From contig OY723252.1 in NCBI GenBank assembly GCA_963210315.1, positions 372,001-436,000 of the forward strand: 64,000 bases of DNA. Reading direction: 5' to 3'. Made by a program: the position numbers and the translations under genes. Shown here in pieces: positions 1 through 9,479 of the stretch (positions are counted from its first letter, which is position 1; each line of letters starts with the position of its first letter). This DNA comes from Rhynchopus euleeides. Taxonomy: Eukaryota; Euglenozoa; Diplonemea; Diplonemida; Diplonemidae. Under the pieces are notes generated by a model. It did not search any database and was not told the DNA's origin. It saw only the letters and a program-made list of their open reading frames with translations.

Positions 1-475
1 GCTTCAGTGGTCGTAGTGCTCCTCCCCGTTTCAGCGCCCGCCTGTAGTCCGCCACAATTTGTTTTCCGTCGAGGGGGAACGCTGCGAAGCGTCTGAGTGC
101 TGCTGCAAGGTTGTTGAGGTACTGGAGGGCGGACTGCACTGATAGCCCGTCCTTCCGTTGCTTCGTGACCCACAGCACCGCCCCTTCGTCGTGTGGCAGT
201 GTTCGCCTCTCCGCTTTCATCCACCCTTCCCGGAACTGCGAGTACCTGTCGTATGTGCGGCGGAGGGCCCCCCAGTATGTGGGTGCGAGGGCTTGGGCCA
301 GGGTGTGTTGCAGTTCCTGGCGAATGGTGGTTGCTTCCTCCGGGGTCACGCTCGTCTCGGTCTTGCGGGGGCGTCCTCTTGTTGACGGGGGGGCAGATGG
401 TACTGCCTTCACATACACTACCGCGGCGGGGGGGAGGGTCGTGGCCCGCGGGCGTCCCCTGCTGGTGTCGGGGAG
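1..475 (-). CDS. Tyrosine recombinase N-terminal part of a VIPER/DIRS-like retroelement (partial, runs off the left edge)
   Basis: Reading the minus strand downstream of the gag-like ORF, the same frame stays open from the TGA at 476-478 to the window edge, about 158 codons. It begins with two AT-hook-like GRPR motifs. A helical segment follows with the look of the SAM-like core-binding domain of phage-integrase-type recombinases: TYWGALRRTYDRYSQF, a Trp-rich turn, then SVQSALQYLNNLAAALRRF. The catalytic R-H-R-Y domain would lie outside the window, so the assignment rests on the N-terminal domain alone. Established knowledge: trypanosomatid VIPER elements have the order gag, tyrosine recombinase, RT/RNase H, which this layout matches. 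No independent start codon is needed if the TGA is read through. A Crypton or another recombinase is the main alternative. Confidence 0.5.
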
Positions 476-1546
476 TCACTGTCGCTTGCCTTTCCCCCCC
501 CGTCCTTTGTGATGGCCCTTTCCCGAGTAGGGCGCGGGGCGGTCCTGCGTGTTACGCTCCTGCAGGAACCGCTCCTGAAACGCGGCCCGCCTCTCCTGTG
601 TGTCGTCCTGCGTGGCCCGCCCCTCCCGGAGTAGGCGCCCGTGTGTCACCGCATCGTACTTCGCTGGGTCCATAATCTTCGCCTTTGCCAGGTAGAGGCG
701 GGCGCCCGCGCGCCCCTTCAGGAGAAAGTGCGAGTTCATAACGACGATTGTCTTGTGGAGGGCCTCGGTAAAGCGATCCGGATCATCGTCGTCGCGGATC
801 AGTCCCATTGTCTGAAACAGAGCGTCGAAGGCCTGGATGAGCTGGTGTTGCCAGTCTGGTGAGCTCGGGGCATCGCTGAGCTCCGCCTGTCGGAAAACCC
901 GGGATACCTCAGCTTTCACCAACCTGCGTCCGGGGACAGTGGCGATCGACGATCCCCAGGTCGACACGATGTGGGCGGAGAAATCGGCGGGCAGCTCGGC
1001 CTCCGTCCGCTGCAGCGCCTTCTGCAGGGTGGCGATCTGCTTCGCCTGCGTCTCCACGGTCTTCTTCAGCTCCTTCTGTTCCTTCTCCAGCCGGCCTGTC
1101 AATTTCAGCAGGTACTCCAGCGAGTTCGCCACGCGGAGATCGGTGTTCGAGTCGGCGGGGTGGTGTGCGTCCCTGTGCTGGAGGCCCGTGCCACTCTGGC
1201 TGTCCGCCTCGCTGTACTCCCCGTCCTCGCCTAGCTCGCCCGTCGCTGCTGCCAGGTCCGCCGCGGTCTCCTCGTCGACTGCCTGCCGGACCCATGCGCA
1301 CTCGGGGCACACCCAGCCCCTGTCCCCTGCGCCCTCGAGCCATTCGGGGACGACGTGCGCCGGGATGTGCTCTCTCAAGCACGTCCTGACCGTGGTCCCA
1401 CCGCAGTCGTGGCAGCTGAATGCGGTCCTGGCTGTGTGTGTAGTATTGCACGTTTCGAATATGCACTCGGGGCGACGCTCTGCTGGCTCGTTGTCGGGGT
1501 GGGCGGGGTCGGGAACCTTCAGGGTGTCCCAATCCAGAGTGGCCAT
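476..1546 (-). CDS. Gag-like ORF1 of a VIPER/DIRS-like retroelement
   Basis: About 356 residues from the ATG at 1546 (MATLDWDTLK). The frame stays open back to 1702 only because of 36-bp tandem repeats, so I prefer the internal start. Residues about 25-85 hold a Cys/His cluster ending in WVCPEC, like a PHD- or treble-clef-type zinc finger. A coiled coil follows (LEKEQKELKKTVETQAKQ). The second half is helical and the tail is basic and Gly/Lys-rich (SGKGHHKGRGGKGKRQ), as expected of a nucleic-acid-binding gag. The stop is TGA followed by C, and the recombinase-like ORF continues in the same frame. That it is gag-like is inference from position and composition; I recognise no specific family. 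Confidence 0.55.
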   Translation of the reverse strand: MATLDWDTLKVPDPAHPDNEPAERRPECIFETCNTTHTARTAFSCHDCGGTTVRTCLREHIPAHVVPEWLEGAGDRGWVCPECAWVRQAVDEETAADLAAATGELGEDGEYSEADSQSGTGLQHRDAHHPADSNTDLRVANSLEYLLKLTGRLEKEQKELKKTVETQAKQIATLQKALQRTEAELPADFSAHIVSTWGSSIATVPGRRLVKAEVSRVFRQAELSDAPSSPDWQHQLIQAFDALFQTMGLIRDDDDPDRFTEALHKTIVVMNSHFLLKGRAGARLYLAKAKIMDPAKYDAVTHGRLLREGRATQDDTQERRAAFQERFLQERNTQDRPAPYSGKGHHKGRGGKGKRQ

Positions 1547-1556
1547 CTTCTCTGTT

Positions 1557-1775
1557 ACGCAGCTCGGCGTAGTTACTGTTCCTGTCCTATTCACGCAGCT
1601 CGGCGTAGTTTCTGTTCCTCTCCTATTCACGCAGCTCGGCGTAGTTTCTGTTTCTCTCCTATACACGCAGCTCGGCGTAGTTTCTGTTCCTCTCCTATAC
1701 ACGCAGCTCGGCGTACTCCCTCAGCCCGTTCTGTTCCTCTCCTATACACGCAGCTCGGCGTACTCTGTCCGCTTC
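1557..1775. repeat. 36-bp tandem repeat, about six units
   Basis: Units begin ACGCAGCTCGGCGTAGT and end TCCTATAC or TCCTATTC. The first four are 36 bp long and the later ones vary. Because 36 is a multiple of three, the array extends the gag frame upstream as a translated TETTPSC repeat. It probably belongs to the 5' untranslated or terminal region of the retroelement. Confidence 0.85.
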
Positions 1776-1820
1776 TGTCACTCTTGCTCCCCTCTTGATT
1801 CTCTCGCCTGCTTGATAGTT

Positions 1821-1955
1821 TGATGCGTTGACGCTTCTACACACAAAACCCTGAACTGATCACACCCTGAGCCTGATGAAGGGTGGGGTTAGTGTATAGA
1901 GCACGTTTGGTTGCAGCTGTGGTGGGGCGCTTTCCGCTCACACGAGTGTGCTTAA
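1821..1955. repeat. Dispersed repeat R, copy 1
   Basis: Contains the blocks ACCCTGAGCCTGATGAAGGG and CCGCTCACACGAGTGTGC. Related copies lie at about 52727-52790, 56492-56598 and 59612-59640. The copies share block order but differ in internal deletions. No coding potential is seen. Confidence 0.7.
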
Positions 1956-2605
1956 GAATAAAAATTTACACAAATATTTTTCGACTTCCTGAGGCCAAAA
2001 ACCGGTGTTCCTGGACCCAGATGTGACATCTGGATGACATAATAAAAATCCAGAGTGCCTTAGAGGCGCGCGGGACATTTTTTTGGGGATCGTGGCTGGG
2101 GACCCCCTATTTTGGGGGATTTCCCGTAGGTGGAAAATGTCGATTTTCCAATTTTAAATCACTCTGGGGGCACCTGCGGGGCCATATTTTGCATTTTCAG
2201 ACAGGGGACCTATACCCTACAAACCCGATTTTCGGGTTTTTTGACCATTTTTTGCCTTGTGCGAAAACGTGATATTTTTTGGACAAAATTCCAGGCACAG
2301 GGTTTTAAAAAATCGTTCGTTCGTTGGTGTTGTCGAGAATCGGTTCAGGCAGGCCCCCCGGCAGGGTACCCACAACGCAGGTTTGACCCCACTCGTGAGG
2401 ACCAGGCCTTTGCAAATTGCCCGACATGGGTGAAGCCCGGAAGAACCAACACTCAGACCATTCTCCGGGGGGAGGGGGTGTCTTTGAGGTGCACAGGGCT
2501 GACCTGCACACAGGGTACTACCGCACATGCCGGCTGGGAACATGCAGGACGCAGCTGAGCTGCGTCTATGCCTCTGACAACAAGCCCAGGTAGCAGGGGG
2601 CTGCT
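1956..2605. other. Non-coding, locally AT-rich spacer
   Basis: Holds A/T-rich and G-rich runs and a short perfect hairpin near 2551-2569 (GACGCAGC, loop, GCTGCGTC). The stretch at 2100-2260 loosely resembles 11390-11520, sharing the phrase CCGATTTTCGGG. No gene is supported. Confidence 0.5.
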
Positions 2606-4169
2606 TGCTCTCGTCTGAGGAACTGCAAAGCCGGAAGGGGAGGGGAGAGGGAAGCACACGAGGTGTCCACAAGATACCGGTGACACACTGAAACACTCCG
2701 CGTCGCGTTTCGGCGCCTTCAGCAGGGATTCCGCGCGCCGCCACCCAAAGAAGATCGAAACGCCTCCAAGGCTTTCATCTCTTCAAAAGGAACGGCGGTG
2801 CTGCGAAAAGCGAACCGAAACTCGACCCACACGTGTCTCATGTGACGGCAAGGGAATTCGCACGGAAGCAGTGCTCCGGAACCCGAGACACCTTGTTGCA
2901 CAGGACTTTCACACGGATGGGGGTGGGGGCTGGAACACACAAAGGGATCAAGGTGGACTCACTGATGCTATGCAGGAGAAGCAAGACCAGCTGGTGGGAG
3001 GGGGAGAATCGAAACAAGAGTAAAAGGAAGCACAAGGCTGGTCTCCGTTCACTTGTCATACAAGTTGTGTGAGGGGTGTGAGTGGGGAACTTCGCTCCAC
3101 TGTGATTTTCTTCTGGTGCAACTGGTTGTAAAGTGACAGCACCGCGATACCCGGCCGGTTCGACACACAGTGACACAGGGCGAAGTCCCCCTGAACCCCC
3201 ACACGACTCACAAGGCATGCTCGTCACAGCATCGAGGCGGAGGCGTGTGCCATTCGTCGTCGTGTCGGCCCCCTCCCTGGGGATGAAGCAGATGCACTCT
3301 TGACAGGGTGGTGGTCGGGCCAGTGGAACAAATACGCAACAAAAGAAACCTGGCAATCGGAAGGCAGGGCAGCTCCTCGGTGGGGCTTGAACAACAAAAA
3401 GAAGCTGAATCGGGGGATCGACAACTGATTGATCGGAGGGTGATTGGGGGATTGAACAACCATGATGATGGCCCGGCCGTATCATTCGTCAGCTTCATCA
3501 TCCAACAGGGTCCTGCCCCGAGGAGATGGTTCTGGTAATCAACCGACTTGGGGCCTCAGCATTCGGGGATAACAACCCACCGGGTCAGAGTGGCATCGCA
3601 TGCAATACAAACTGCCGGTTCCTTTAGAAGCGATGATAGCATTCTCACGAGTGGCGATAGGGGAGGGGGTGGGTGAGGCGGAGGGGAAATGCCGGGCGCG
3701 AAGGTGGGTAGGGAGGGAGGGAGGGAGAGAGGGCGGGAAGGGCATCAAGCCAACACAATCGTCTGCGACTGCTGAAGGTAGAATAAGCACAGTCACGACG
3801 GCCGCGATAATCAACATGGGGGACCCTCGCTACCAGTCACAGCTCGTCAGTGAGGGGAGGTGAGGTTGCTCACTTCTTCTCACTCAGTCACACCTGGTCG
3901 CGAGGGCCTGCACACGAACGGAAAGGGGAGTAACAAGCCTCCCCGGTGGGCCTTGGCTCAGAAGTGCACAAAACAGAGCCGCCCTCACAACAAAGGACAA
4001 AGTGAGCACAGTCCGACACAGAGCGAAGGCCCGGCGACCAAGAGAGAGGGACAAGGATGCGACACACGACAACAAAACACACTTCGGCATGAGGGGTGCA
4101 CCTCACAGAACGGCGGCCGCTCCCACCCCGTCCCCCACAGGACACATGACGAAGGCAGGGCAGGCACAG
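2606..4169. repeat. WD40-locus intergenic unit, copy 1
   Basis: This 3' flanking DNA of the first WD40 gene recurs in the same block order at 10195-11345 plus 12857-13084, at 20546-21604, and at 22846-23821. Landmarks in order are GTGACGGCAAGGGAATTCGC, ACCTTGTTGCACAGGACTTT, CAACAGGGTCCTGCCCCGA, CTTGGGGCCTCAGCATTCGG and CAACTGCTGAAGGTAGAAT. ORFs across it differ from copy to copy and are not conserved, so it is probably 3' untranslated and spacer DNA duplicated with the genes. Confidence 0.85.
3818..3911. mobile_element. Short inverted-repeat element (GGGGGACCCTCGCTACC family)
   Basis: Left end GGGGGACCCTCGCTACCAG; the right end read on the other strand is GCAGGCCCTCGCGACCAG. The interior is non-coding and homologous to the element at 31258-31366 (shared CTTCTCACTCAGTCACAC). 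It is absent from the other copies of this intergenic unit, so it was inserted after duplication or lost from the others. Confidence 0.65.
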
Positions 4170-7100
4170 CTACAGCCCTGCCAGGTTCCACAGCAGCATG
4201 CCGCCAGGAGAAACAGACGCGAGACGCTTGCCGTCAGGGGAGAAGCTCAGCCGGCGAACATGGCCTGCGTGTTCAGACAGATGTGCCACCAACAGGCCCG
4301 TCTCGGCAGCCCAGACAGACACGGTGTTCTGGCCGGCAGCAGCAATCACATGCCCATCGGGGGAGTGTTGCACATCAAAAAGTTGCCCTGACGGATGCTG
4401 CAGGCGCAGCCTCTCAGCCCCGCCTGAGCCAGCTGCCCACGGCCCCACGCTGACAACCCCGTCATGCAAGCCGCGTGCAAGCTCCTGCCCATCCGGGGCG
4501 AAGGAGAGTGCGACAACCCTTGCCCAGGAGGAGGCTGCCACGGCCTCAGGCTGCCCGTCCTGTGCAGAGAGGACACGCACGGTGTACTGCTCCAGGTCCC
4601 CAACCTCGACGGTGGCGAGGTGTGCGCCGTCCGGCGTGAAGGCGACATCACGCGTGTAGAGCGGAATGACGATCTGCGGGGGCCCAGCTGAAACAGCGTC
4701 GTGGAGGCGGGTCGCAGCCTCACGCCGCCCGGCTGCAACGACCAGACGGCCGTCAGGGGAGAAGCGCACGCGCCGCACAGTGGCACCGAGAGAGACGCCG
4801 GGCTCCAGGTCGAGGAGGGTGTCGCCTGTCGTGGCGTTGCACACAAGAAGGCGCCCGCCGCCACCGCACACAGCGACACGTGCCCCGTCTGGTGAGAAGG
4901 CGACGTCGTGGGCAGGGAAATCAGCACACCCCAGGGCACGGCGGAAAAGGCCAGTCGCAGCGCTGAAAACACGGAGGACGCCGTCACTTGCACCGACAAC
5001 CACCTCGCGGCCATCAGGAGAGTAGGCGGCACTGAGGGGCTCGGCACGGAACAGCACGCGCAGCAGGCAGCGGCGGGAGGCGGTGGGGCGGCAGGCACCG
5101 ACGGCAGTGTCGGCAGGGCAGCTGTCGGGAGAGGCGGGTACCGGAGTCGAGGGCGTCGCAGTGGGAGGTGCCGCGGTGGGCACAGGTGTCGGTGCGGCAG
5201 TGGGGGGTGCTGGCGTGGAAGGGGCGGGGGTCGGGGGTGCAGGTGAGGGCGCAGGTGTGGGAGGTGCCGCTGTCTGTGTGATGGTATCCCACAGGAGGAC
5301 CGTGCCAGTTGAGAACCCACCCGACACGATGAAGTCGCCAGACGGTGCCCAGCTCACACCGAGGGACAGCGAGGAGTCTGTCTTGTACTCATACATCAGG
5401 GCACCGGACTGCACGCTGTAGAAGGCAAGATTGTAGCCACCACATGCAAGCACAACCACCTTCGAGTTGGGGGAGAAGGCAGCGGCATAAACGTGGTATC
5501 CCGGTCGCAGGAAGCGCAGGGCGGTGTAGTTGCTGTCCCTTGCGTCGTAGATAACAGCATACTTGTCGTACTCTGCACCAGTCACAAGGTATGCACCGTC
5601 TGGTGACACAGCGGCATCGAACACTTTCTCCTGGTGCTCCAGCTTCGTCACAAGAAGGGCACCTGACACCGCGTCCCACACCACCACCTTACTGTCGCTC
5701 CCACCGCTGATGATCCTGGTCCCGTCGGTGTTGTACTGCAGGGACTCAATCATGGAGGACGAGTCGTGTCCTGACAGCGTCAGCAGCACCGCCCCGTTGG
5801 CAGGATCCCGCACGTGCACCCTCCCGTCGAGGTGTCCGGTGGCGACACGGGCCCCATCTGGCGAGTATGCAACGCTGCGGGCCGTCCCTTCGGATGTCTT
5901 GCACCACACCTGCGCACCGCTTGTGAGGCTGACCATGCACGCACCCTGTGCATCTGCGGCTGCGCCAACGAACGCGCCGTCGGGCGAGACACGCGCATCG
6001 TACACCTTGCTGTAGGATGGGGTTGAGGCAACCGGCGACCCGTCGGCAACGTGGAACACCTGCAACCCGGGGGAATACTGCATCCCGGTCGCAACCATCG
6101 TCCCGTCCGTTGACAGCACGGTGGACCACAAGTGCCTGTAGCCCAGCCCCGACACCAGCAGCTCCCTGCACTGCGGACCGGCCCCGCTCGGACACGGCGT
6201 TGGCGGTGCAGGCGTCGGAGGTGCAGGTGCCGGAGGTGATGCTGTTGCTGGAGCGGGTGTCGGAACCGCAGTCGGGGGTGCAGGTGTGGGTGCAAGTGTG
6301 GGAGGTGCCGCTGTCTGTGAGATGGTATCCCACAGGAGGACCGTGCCAGTTGAGTACCCACCCGACACGATGAAGTCGCCAGACGGGGCCCAGCTCACAC
6401 CGAGGGACAGCGAGGAGTCTGTCTTGTACTCATACATCAGGGCACCGGACTGCACGCTGTAGAAGGCAAGCTTGTAGCCACCACATGCAAGCACAACCAC
6501 CTTCGAGTTGGGGGAGAAGGCAGCGGCATAAACGTGGTATCCCGGTCGCAGGAAGTGCAGGGCGGTGTAGTTGCTGTCCCTTGCGTCGTAGATCACAGCA
6601 TACTTGTCGTGCTCTGCACCAGTCACAAGGTATGCACCGTCTGGTGACACAGCGGCACCAAACACTTTCTCCTGGTGCTCCAGCTTTGTCACAAGAAGGG
6701 CACCTGACACCGCGTCCCACACCACCACCCTACTGTCGCTCCCACCGCTGATGATCCTGGTCCCGTCGGTGTTGTACTGCAGGGACTCAATCGTGGAGGA
6801 CGAGTCTTGTCCTGACACCGTCAGCAGCAGCGCCCCGTTGGCAGGATCACGCACGTGCACCCTCCCGTCGAGGTGTCCGGTGGCGACACGGGCCCCATCT
6901 GGCGAGTATGCAACGCTGCGGGCCGTCCCTTCGGATGTCTTGCACCACACCTGCGCACCGCTTGTGAGGCTGACCATGCACGCACCCTGTGCATCTGCTG
7001 CGGCGGCAACGAACGCGCCGTCGGGCGAGACACGTGCATCGTACACCTTGCTGTAGGATGGGGTTGAGGCAACCGGCGACCCGTCGGCAACGTAGAACAC

Positions 7101-9479
7101 CTGCAACCCGGGGGACCCTCGCATCCCGGTCGCAACCATCGTCCCGTCCGTTGACAGCACAGTGGACCACATGAGACTGCTGCCCAGCCCCGACACCAGC
7201 AGCTCCCTGCACTGCGGACCGGTCCCGCTCAGAAACGGCATTGGCGGTGCGAATGTCGGTGGTGCCTGTGTCGGAGGTGCTGGCGTCGCTGGAGCGGGTG
7301 TCGGAGGTGCAGGTGTGTGTGCGGCAGTGGGGGGTGCTGGCGTGGAAGGGGCGGGGGTCGGGGGTGCAGGTGAGGGCGCAGGTGTGAAAGGTGCCGCTGT
7401 CTGTGTGATGGTATCCCACAGGAGGACCGTGCCAGCCGAGAACCCACCCGACACGATGAAGTCGCCAGACGGTGCCCAGCTCACACCGAGGGACAGCTCG
7501 GAGTCTGTCTTGTACTCATACATCAGGGCACCGGACTGCACGCTGTAGAAGGCAAGCTTGTAGCCACCACATGCAAGCACAACCACCTTCGAGTTGGGGG
7601 AGAAGGCAGCGGCATAAACGTGGTATCCCGGTCGCAGGAAGCGCAGGGCGGTGTAGTTGCTGTCCCTTGCGTCGTAGATCACAGCATACTTGTCGTGCTC
7701 TGCACCAGTCACAAGGTATGCACCGTCTGGTGACACAGCGGCACCAAACACCTTCTCCTGGTGCTCCAGCTTCGTCACAAGAAGGGCACCTGACACCGCG
7801 TCCCACACCACCACCTTACTGTCGCTCCCACCGCTGATGATCCTAGTCCCGTCGGTGTTGTACTGCAGGGATTCAATCATGGAGGACGAGTCGTGTCCTG
7901 ACAGCGTCAGCAGCACCGCCCCGTTGGCAGGATCACGCACGTGCACCCTCCCGTCGAGGTGTCCGGTGGCGACACGGGCCCCATCAGGCGAGTATGCAAC
8001 GCTGCGGGCCGTCCCTTCAGATGTCTTGTACCACACCTGCGCACCGCTTGTGAGGCTGACCATGCACGCACCCTGTGCATCTGCTGCGGCGGCAACGAAC
8101 GCGCCGTCGGGCGAGACACGCGCATCGTACACCTTGCTGTAGGATGGGGTTGACGCAACCGGCGACCCGTCGGCAACGTAGAACACCTGCAACCCGGGGG
8201 ACCCTTGCATCCCCGTCGCAACCGTTGTCCCGTCCGTTGACAGCACAGTGGACCACATGAGCCTGCTGCCCAGCCCCGACACCAGCAGCTCCCTGCACTG
8301 CGGACCGGCCCCGCTCGGACACGGCGTTGGCGGTGCAGGCGTCGGAGGTGCAGGTGCCAGAGGTGATGCTGTTGCTGGAGCGGGTGTCGGAACCGCAGTC
8401 GGGGGTGCAGGTGTGGGTGCAAGTGTGGGAGGTGCCGCTGTCTGTGTGATGGTATCCCACAGGAGGACCGTGCCAGTTGAGTACCCACCCGACACGATGA
8501 AGTCGCCAGACGGGGCCCAGCTCACACCGAGGGACAGTGAGGAGTCTGTCTTGTACTCATACATCAGGGCACCGGACTGCACGCTGTAGAAGGCAAGCTT
8601 GTAGCCACCACATGCAAGCACAACCACCTTCGAGTTGGGGGAGAAGGCAGCGGCATAAACGTGGTATCCCGGTCGCAGGAAGTGCAGGGCGGTGTAGTTG
8701 CTGTCCCTTGCGTCGTAGATCACAGCATACTTGTCGTGCTCTGCACCAGTCACAAGGTATGCACCGTCTGGTGACACAGCGGCACCAAACACTTTCTCCT
8801 GGTGCTCCAGCTTTGTCACAAGAAGGGCACCTGACACCGCGTCCCACACCACCACCTTACTGTCGCTCCCACCGCTGATGATCCTGGTCCCGTCGGTGTT
8901 GTACTGCAGGGACTCAATCGTGGAGGACGAGTCGTGTCCTGACAGCGTCAGCAGCACCGCCCCGTTGGCAGGATCACGCACGTGCACCCTCCCGTCGAGG
9001 TGTCCGGTGGCGAGACGGGCCCCATCTGGCGAGTATGCAACGCTGCGGGCCGTCCCTTCGCATGTCTTGCACCACACCTGCGCACCGCTTGTGAGGCTGA
9101 CCATGCACGCACCCTGTGTATTTACTGCGGCGGCAACGAACGCGCCGTCGGGCGAGACACGCGCATCGTACACCTTGCTGTAGGATGGGGTTGAGGCAAC
9201 CGGCGACCCGTCGGCAACGTAGAACACCTGCAGCCCGGGGGACCCTTGCACCCCGGTCGCAACCATCGTCCCGTCCGTTGACAGCACAGTGGACCACATG
9301 AGCCTGCTGCCCAGCCCCGACACCAGCAGCTCCCTGCAATGCGGACCGGTCCCGCTCGGGCACGGCGTTGGCGGTGCGAATGTCGCAGGTGTGGCAGCGT
9401 CTGTGGTGGAATCTGCCCCTGCTAAGGTCGCCGTGTAGCCTGCCATCGCACAGAGGAGCGCTCGCGCCATTAGTTTCAT
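4170..9479 (-). CDS. Secreted multi-domain WD40 beta-propeller protein, four internal propellers plus C-terminal propeller (paralogue A)
   Basis: 1769 residues from the ATG at 9479. The frame is open further upstream, but MKLMARALLCAMAGYTATLA is a clear signal peptide and its ATG is conserved in both paralogues. Four near-identical units of about 347-362 residues follow. Each starts with CRELLVSGLG and carries WD40-type strands (VAYSPDGARVATG, VVVWDAVSG, VLLWDTI). Linkers of Thr/Pro/Ala (APPTPAPPT type) separate them and are likely extended and O-glycosylated. From about residue 1450 a different propeller (AYSPDGREVVVGASDG to LLWNLAGL) closes the protein. A secreted or surface scaffold or adhesion role is inferred; no catalytic motif is seen. 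The fourth unit differs at its start (GLGYRHLWSTVL). It ends with TAG at 4170-4172. Confidence 0.88.
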   Translation of the reverse strand: MKLMARALLCAMAGYTATLAGADSTTDAATPATFAPPTPCPSGTGPHCRELLVSGLGSRLMWSTVLSTDGTMVATGVQGSPGLQVFYVADGSPVASTPSYSKVYDARVSPDGAFVAAAVNTQGACMVSLTSGAQVWCKTCEGTARSVAYSPDGARLATGHLDGRVHVRDPANGAVLLTLSGHDSSSTIESLQYNTDGTRIISGGSDSKVVVWDAVSGALLVTKLEHQEKVFGAAVSPDGAYLVTGAEHDKYAVIYDARDSNYTALHFLRPGYHVYAAAFSPNSKVVVLACGGYKLAFYSVQSGALMYEYKTDSSLSLGVSWAPSGDFIVSGGYSTGTVLLWDTITQTAAPPTLAPTPAPPTAVPTPAPATASPLAPAPPTPAPPTPCPSGAGPQCRELLVSGLGSRLMWSTVLSTDGTTVATGMQGSPGLQVFYVADGSPVASTPSYSKVYDARVSPDGAFVAAAADAQGACMVSLTSGAQVWYKTSEGTARSVAYSPDGARVATGHLDGRVHVRDPANGAVLLTLSGHDSSSMIESLQYNTDGTRIISGGSDSKVVVWDAVSGALLVTKLEHQEKVFGAAVSPDGAYLVTGAEHDKYAVIYDARDSNYTALRFLRPGYHVYAAAFSPNSKVVVLACGGYKLAFYSVQSGALMYEYKTDSELSLGVSWAPSGDFIVSGGFSAGTVLLWDTITQTAAPFTPAPSPAPPTPAPSTPAPPTAAHTPAPPTPAPATPAPPTQAPPTFAPPMPFLSGTGPQCRELLVSGLGSSLMWSTVLSTDGTMVATGMRGSPGLQVFYVADGSPVASTPSYSKVYDARVSPDGAFVAAAADAQGACMVSLTSGAQVWCKTSEGTARSVAYSPDGARVATGHLDGRVHVRDPANGALLLTVSGQDSSSTIESLQYNTDGTRIISGGSDSRVVVWDAVSGALLVTKLEHQEKVFGAAVSPDGAYLVTGAEHDKYAVIYDARDSNYTALHFLRPGYHVYAAAFSPNSKVVVLACGGYKLAFYSVQSGALMYEYKTDSSLSLGVSWAPSGDFIVSGGYSTGTVLLWDTISQTAAPPTLAPTPAPPTAVPTPAPATASPPAPAPPTPAPPTPCPSGAGPQCRELLVSGLGYRHLWSTVLSTDGTMVATGMQYSPGLQVFHVADGSPVASTPSYSKVYDARVSPDGAFVGAAADAQGACMVSLTSGAQVWCKTSEGTARSVAYSPDGARVATGHLDGRVHVRDPANGAVLLTLSGHDSSSMIESLQYNTDGTRIISGGSDSKVVVWDAVSGALLVTKLEHQEKVFDAAVSPDGAYLVTGAEYDKYAVIYDARDSNYTALRFLRPGYHVYAAAFSPNSKVVVLACGGYNLAFYSVQSGALMYEYKTDSSLSLGVSWAPSGDFIVSGGFSTGTVLLWDTITQTAAPPTPAPSPAPPTPAPSTPAPPTAAPTPVPTAAPPTATPSTPVPASPDSCPADTAVGACRPTASRRCLLRVLFRAEPLSAAYSPDGREVVVGASDGVLRVFSAATGLFRRALGCADFPAHDVAFSPDGARVAVCGGGGRLLVCNATTGDTLLDLEPGVSLGATVRRVRFSPDGRLVVAAGRREAATRLHDAVSAGPPQIVIPLYTRDVAFTPDGAHLATVEVGDLEQYTVRVLSAQDGQPEAVAASSWARVVALSFAPDGQELARGLHDGVVSVGPWAAGSGGAERLRLQHPSGQLFDVQHSPDGHVIAAAGQNTVSVWAAETGLLVAHLSEHAGHVRRLSFSPDGKRLASVSPGGMLLWNLAGL

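Noticed and set aside
111-675. Plus-strand ORFs opposite the retroelement
   Set aside because: They overlap a better-supported minus-strand frame with zinc-finger and recombinase character and show no family signature.
2838-3485. Minus-strand ORFs in the WD40 intergenic units (about 200 codons)
   Set aside because: Equivalent ORFs in the other copies are broken or in other frames, so there is no conserved protein.
4198-9363. Dozens of plus-strand and shifted-frame ORFs inside the WD40, LRR and DUF4116 genes
   Set aside because: They recur with the period of the coding repeats and are shadows of the real minus-strand frames.
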